Below, piece by piece: positions 20,089 to 24,902 of a stretch of DNA of 24,902 nt. A program made the position numbers and the translations under genes. The stretch covers positions 2,430-27,331 of the forward strand of contig BMAT01013924.1 of NCBI GenBank assembly GCA_019649035.1, read 5' to 3'. The DNA comes from Elysia marginata. Lineage: Eukaryota; Mollusca; Gastropoda; Plakobranchidae. The notes beneath the pieces are model-generated. The model did no database searches and had not been told where the DNA came from. It saw only the letters and a program-made list of their open reading frames with translations. Every line of letters starts with the position of its first letter. Position 1 is the first letter of the stretch.

Positions 20089-20132
20089 ACTATCTATCTA
20101 ACTATCTATCTATCTAACTATCTATCTGTCTG
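19993..20132 (+). repeat. Compound TCCA/TCTA microsatellite
   Basis: Eight TCCA units (19993-20024) pass into sixteen TCTA units (20025-20088), then TCTA interrupted by ACTA at 20089, 20101 and 20117, and finally TCTG units. Confidence 0.95.
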
Positions 20133-20640
20133 CATGTCTATCTACCCACCAATCAACATGCAAACATTTAAACAAGGCACTTAAAGACCTTCAAAGCACA
20201 GGCATTCAACTTAAAAACTCTCCAATAGGTCTCCCGAGACTTCCCAAGGTTCCAAGGCCAGACCAGATACTGGCAGACAGTCAGACAGACAGACAGACCG
20301 GTCTCGACAGATCAATAGCAGTATTTACATGCGCTCACCGGGACCTGATTGTGATGCAACATCCATATTGAAGTCAATTTGATACCTCCAGTCTAGCCCA
20401 GGATAGCAAGATCATCTTCGGGAGTTCCCGGTTTCCATATTTATAGTTATAGGCCTACCATCTCTATGCCGAGACTTTTTCCTCAGAGAATTTGACACCA
20501 GTGTATGGGTAATTTTCTTAGTCTGCCGGCGTTTATTTCTCTGCTGTCTACTTTAGTTATAATGTTTCTCTGAGTTTTTTATTTTACCTACTATTCGGTT
20601 CTCAGACACAGACTGGCTCTCTTTTTCTTTCTCTCTGGAT
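20133..20640. other. Intergenic with short CAGA repeat
   Basis: No gene recognised. A run of CAGA units at 20274-20298 ends in ACCGGTCTC. GGCCAGACCAGA here (near 20257) also occurs near 19565. Confidence 0.5.
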
Positions 20641-20752
20641 CCCCCCCTCTCTCTCTCTCTCTCTCTTTGATTCTCTCTCTGGACCCTCCCCATCTCTATA
20701 TTTTATTCATTCTCTCTCCAGATCTCCGCTCTCTCTGCTTTCTTCCTTTAAA

Positions 20753-20798
<46 letters not shown>

Positions 20799-20812
20799 CT
20801 CTCTCCGTACGT
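20641..20812 (+). repeat. TC-rich tract with two pure TC runs
   Basis: A run of C and about ten TC units at 20641-20667, then a pure run of about twenty TC units at 20757-20796. The rest is almost all pyrimidine on the plus strand. The long Leu/Ser open frame it gives is an artefact. Confidence 0.9.
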
Positions 20813-22481
20813 GCTAGACAAGTGTCTCATAAAATTAATAAAGTCTTTATTGCCTTTCTCTTTCTATCCTTCTTTTGACAGTAAAACCCGTTTGTGTCTC
20901 AAAATAAAGTTTTTTTTCTATCCCCATTTTAATGTATTTCTTCCTTTATCTCTTCCCTTCGTCTCTCACTGCCTCCCACCCTTCTCAGAGCTTTGCCATT
21001 ATCTTTTTTATCTCGTATTCTGAGATTACAAGCTCAAAGTAGGGGAAAAAGGAACAAAATGACAAAATAGAAATAGAAAACAATTTTTTTACAAAAATTT
21101 CCCATCCTCACAGGCCTGTTCGGAATCAATACGAAGCCCATGTTCACCAGCAACTGCCGTCTAAAAGATTATTTCAAGTAACATTCCGCCTACTATCAAT
21201 CATGGCGATGCCACAGACAGCAACACTAGCAATGAAGTATATTATTTTATATTGATACTATTTAAATATTGGAGTTATCTTGCCGACTCAGTATGGCGAG
21301 GATTCATTGTTTGTGCCACCAACACCAGAACCGAACAAATACTGGGAAAGAGGAGGAACAGCCGCTGTGTTGGGGAGAGGAGGGGGGAATATGTGAGAAA
21401 TAATATCTGACAGTCAAGAAAACTCCAATGATATTTCTTTATAGCTTCAATTACCAATATTTGAGTAAAATCATCTGGTTTCAAAGTCCAGTTGTGTTTA
21501 TATCAGTAACACTTAAAGTGCTTAAAGTTCACCATCATCTTGATCTTAAGTTTCCTTTCAAAACTATTGAACTCGCAACTAACAAAAACATTAACTTTTA
21601 TATGTTGCTAGAAATTAAATCTCTGTTTCAGCGAATAGGCCTATAGTTTATTTTGTTATTTAAGCTATTACAAAGCTGTGTTCTCTAATTCTGGGGACAA
21701 AACTAAAGCGCTGTTGGCAAAAGATTTAAAGCACGTCTCTCTGTCTCATCAGTAATTTATGAACTAAGTCTTAAAACTGAAGTTCTTTGTCTTGCACTTC
21801 TATTTTTATACTAACCAATCTAAAGACGAGCACGTAATGAAGAAAAACAACTCAATTATTGTAAGCATTTATACATGCTAGTTTGATGTCAAGTCAATGC
21901 TCTAGCCGCCCTCATCTGAAGTAGTCTCTGCTTGTGATACAGCGTGGCTTATGTCATAGTGATGAAACTACTGGCTTATCTTTGGTTCAGACGGCCAGCG
22001 ATGCTGCCTTCCTTCTTAAGCGCCAATACATAAATAAGCATGATAGTTGATACTATGTCTAGACCAACATTTATCCCCCAATTCATCTGTTGATAATCCG
22101 TTAGGTTTGAATAAATCGAGCTATGTTTCTTGCGGTTCTCGCTGATTATATAGCAGCTAGTTATAAGCTTCAGAATGTCTTTACTTGTTTCGTAAAGATA
22201 ATATCGGGCATTTGCAATCGCTCCATGTTACTAACCTTAACCTCTATTTTCTCTTTTGCATGATTTGCCCTCTGATCCCCTTTCTGTTTTCTTTCTGCCT
22301 TTCCAACATTTCAGGATCGCTCTGGATTTGCAATGACTCACGCCTGTTGAAATCTGCGGCCAATGTATCAAATAATTGGTGGCATTTTCTTGAACTTTCA
22401 ACTTTTAATTTTTAGTCTGCCTTTCCGTCTCGTTTGGCTGTCTCTCTGGTTTATCTTTTCTAAACTCTCTATCTTTCTTTC

Positions 22482-22516
22482 TCTGTCTGTCTGTCTGTCT
22501 ATCTGTCTGCCTGTCT
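22482..22516 (+). repeat. CTGT microsatellite
   Basis: About eight CTGT-type units with CTAT and CTGC variants. Confidence 0.85.
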
Positions 22517-23560
22517 TCCCTTCTTCTTTGTTAGAATGGTTTGAAGCTTTTTCAGGTTCAATTTTTATGTCTCCCCCAACCCCCTTTGCTCCATAAATAG
22601 CTTTTCATTACTTTTCCTCTTCCCCCCACCTCTACCCTTTTTCGAATTTGTTTCATAATTCCATCAGATTTTATCTCTAGGATGTGTCTCTTTCTAATAA
22701 ATTACACCACCCAATTTCCTCCCTCTTCATGCCTTCGATCTGATTCTCTGCAGTTTTCGTTTCAGACACAATGTGCATCCTCCATTGAGGAAAAAAAGAA
22801 AAAAAAAGCAAAAAACCTTTGTCTCCATCCATCATTGCTGTTCAAATTATGCAGGCTGTGGCTTTGCATTGCATAATCAAACAGTTTAAAAAGGCCTTGC
22901 TCTTTTCTTTTTTTAATATCATTTGGTTCCGAAATATCATATTGCAGAACGCCAACCGTTCTTGTTTTTTTACAGGGTTCGCTGCTCGCAAGCAGGCAAG
23001 GCCTCCCTTATTTCGCATTGGCTCCTTCAACTTAAAAAAATCAAATACTCCATCTTGCAAATGTTATGAGTCGTAATCTGTATCTTTTTTCGATCATATT
23101 TCCCATATTTCTTTGTCTCTATCTGCTTGCCTGCCTATCTATCTCTTTGTATGTCTCTATTTCCATCTATGTCTTTTACTTTGTATCGATCTGTATTTCG
23201 ACCTCTGTCTGTCGTTCTCAACTTCTTTATTTTATTTTCAATGAAAAAGGCACAGCAGTTGCTAATTGGTGTATTTATCTCTTTACATATATACGTCTCT
23301 CAAGTAAGTATTCTCTTTTTTCTTTAGATCAACAGACTATCTATTCTCTCACTTGTTTGCTGTAGGTTTACCTCTCAGCCTCACTGTGACTAGGCCTACA
23401 TACTTTTATATTCAACCATATATATTAATCGACATACGTTTTATCTATATTGTCTTTGACATAATTTTTTATGAATAAGAATAAGCTTTTTAAACTAATT
23501 TGGCAGATTTTTTGATTATGTACTCTGTCAGGAATAGATCTATTTACCTATATATAATGT

Positions 23561-23595
23561 ATCTATCTATCTATATATATAATTATATATATATC
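23561..23595. repeat. TATC units and a 22-bp AT palindrome
   Basis: A few CTAT units lead into a perfect AT-only palindrome at 23572-23593. Confidence 0.85.
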
Positions 23596-24540
23596 TATTT
23601 TTCTTTCTTCCTTTCTTTCTACTTATCTATCTATTTATCCATCTGGTTCAGCCATTCTATTAAAAAAAAATATCTTATGTCTTGATGTGAAGCGCCTATT
23701 CCTATATATTTTTGAGATTTGGCGCTACAAGAGTATATATATTTTTGTTACATATTATTAAAGACTTGGGTTACTCCGTCAGCATCAATGTTGTCTCGCT
23801 CCTTCTTATGTGTACTCATTTCAGTTAGTTTGTTATTGCATTCACATCCTTTCAAACCTTGTTTCATCGAAATAAGTATCCTTATTAGCCTCGTCAATCC
23901 ACAATGCATAATATCAGGAGCAGGCAAAATAAAACCTCCTTTGGTTAGATTATCAAATTCCTATGTAATAAAAAATTATGCGGTTTCGCTCTTTTTTTTC
24001 AGAGGTGAAACGATTTTGTCAATGATAAAGGGGTTATTATAAACAAAGCCAAACCTTTTAGATAAATTTTTTGGTGTAAACTAATTAAAAGTTCTTCGTT
24101 GTCGTAAATATCTTTAAAAAATACTGGGTAATACACTTTTTTAAGTTCATGAATAGGAACGAAATTACGAAACAGATTTTTTTGAAAATTATATTTGAAA
24201 CAAAACCAAAAAAAACAACCCAAAGATTTTTTCCATTGTCAGTAAAGTATCCCTTGACTCCAAATTTCGTGCAGATTAATTATAGTCGCCCTAATTTATG
24301 TAAGATCTTCGATTTTAAGGGCAGTAATACATGCAGGCGATTGAATGAGGATTTTTCGAACTAAATCAAGGAGGCAAGTGCCATAACTATTAGTATTCAC
24401 GTGAATCATTACAATGTTTGTACGTTTTCAATGAAGTGTTCTCGAGAAATAAGCTTTGTAGTAAGCATTATGAGCGAAAGATGCTGGCTAAGGTGATTAC
24501 AGTTAGTACTGAACATCAAACCTACACAACGAATACATTC

Positions 24541-24610
24541 AAGATTCAAGATTCAAGATTCAATGTTTTTATTAGGCCAGAGGCCAATTCATCAGTTTAC
24601 ATGTAGAATA
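24541..24610 (-). mobile_element. Retroposon-like 3' end, minus orientation, with TTGAATC tail
   Basis: On the minus strand GGCCTAATAAAAACATTGAA is followed by about three TTGAATC-type 7-mers, the layout of a LINE or SINE 3' end (A-rich signal plus short tandem tail). The body further right could not be assigned to a family and the 5' limit is unknown. Confidence 0.45.
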
Positions 24611-24784
24611 ACATTCGATCTTCAAGTATAGTTTTCAAATATAATTAACAAGTACAATCACCAATTAGATACATACACTCTCGCGCTACGCAGCCGGAAA
24701 ACTCTCATTCACGTGACACTCTTTGTATACTCTCTCAACACTCGCGCACACAAAGTAGATAGCATTGTAAGTTCTCGTTCAGTT

Positions 24785-24887
24785 ATGACTGTAGCTATTC
24801 TACGCTGGGTTTAATGATTTCAATTGATGCCTTAAAAATTTCCTGTGGGACAATAAAGTATTATCTTATCTTATCTTAATGATGGAA
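24785..24887 (+). mobile_element. Retroposon-like 3' end, plus orientation, with TATCT tail
   Basis: AAATTTCCTGTGGGACAATA is followed by AAGTA and several TATCT units (24861-24886). This closely resembles the common animal LINE/SINE ending in which a GGG-containing stretch and an AATAAAG precede a TATCT or TATC tail. The 5' limit and family are not resolved. Confidence 0.55.
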
Positions 24888-24902
24888 AAAAATGAAGATA
24901 TT

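Larger units (their letters stand above)
20813..24540. other. Intergenic, pyrimidine-rich in parts, no gene recognised
   Basis: Plus-strand pyrimidine-rich stretches (20813-21010, 22240-22700, 23080-23640) alternate with ordinary AT-rich DNA. Microsatellites occur at 22482-22516 (CTGT units) and 23561-23595. Two places have acceptor-like sequences (TTTCAG before 22315, TTTTTTTACAG before 22977), but no reading frame with recognisable protein follows. Confidence 0.5.

Noticed and set aside
19945-20184. Ile-Tyr-Leu-Ser repeat protein frame
   Set aside because: Translation of TCCA/TCTA units; no start context or flanking coding signal.
20667-21023. 118-codon Leu/Ser frame
   Set aside because: Created by the TC tract; no motif outside it.
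22977-23075. Exon after a TTTTTTTACAG acceptor
   Set aside because: The frame is short, gives no recognisable protein, and no donor or partner exon was found.
1-24902. CRISPR arrays, operons, bacterial promoters or terminators
   Set aside because: The window is eukaryotic; its repeats are microsatellites and transposon ends without regular unique spacers.

Overview
The window reads as animal nuclear DNA: AT-rich, with phased GT-AG introns, dispersed short repeats, many microsatellites, a tRNA-derived SINE and one block of 951 undetermined bases. Frequent TAGGCCTA, TACCGGTA and CTAGAT/AGATCT words, together with an invertebrate-looking protein, suggest a lophotrochozoan, most likely a gastropod mollusc. 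That placement is an inference from repeat style; no species marker is present.

Only one gene can be supported. It lies on the minus strand between 9595 and 1855 and encodes the J-domain co-chaperone DNAJC21 (yeast Jjj1 family). Eleven coding exons can be placed to the base. They encode 431 residues: a J domain with an intact HPD, the family-specific linker, a long charged coiled coil, a first U1-type C2H2 zinc finger and an acidic/lysine-rich tail. All joins keep frame and all introns are GT-AG. The C-terminus, including the second zinc finger expected in the family, is not seen and probably lies beyond position 1. By family knowledge the protein works with Hsp70 in late cytoplasmic maturation of the 60S ribosomal subunit.

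Introns: the last, open intron (1-1854) holds a 158-bp inverted-repeat MITE flanked by TA and a two-copy tandem repeat of about 150 bp. Intron 9 holds a diverged end of a similar MITE. Upstream of the gene come a SINE with a 12-bp target-site duplication (9870-10135), a CTAGAT-rich stretch (about 10588-11560) and a candidate DNA transposon. The transposon has 26-bp perfect inverted ends and a TTA duplication, and its interior is the assembly gap.

The right half (13475-24902) has no recognisable gene. It holds a GAA tract, hairpin-forming GTCCCTAC repeats, two diverged copies of a block of about 170-190 bp, a long pyrimidine-rich stretch with TC, TCTA and TCTG microsatellites, and two retroposon-like 3' ends near the right edge. 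Short open frames there look non-coding. All calls were made by reading the sequence; no database search was run.
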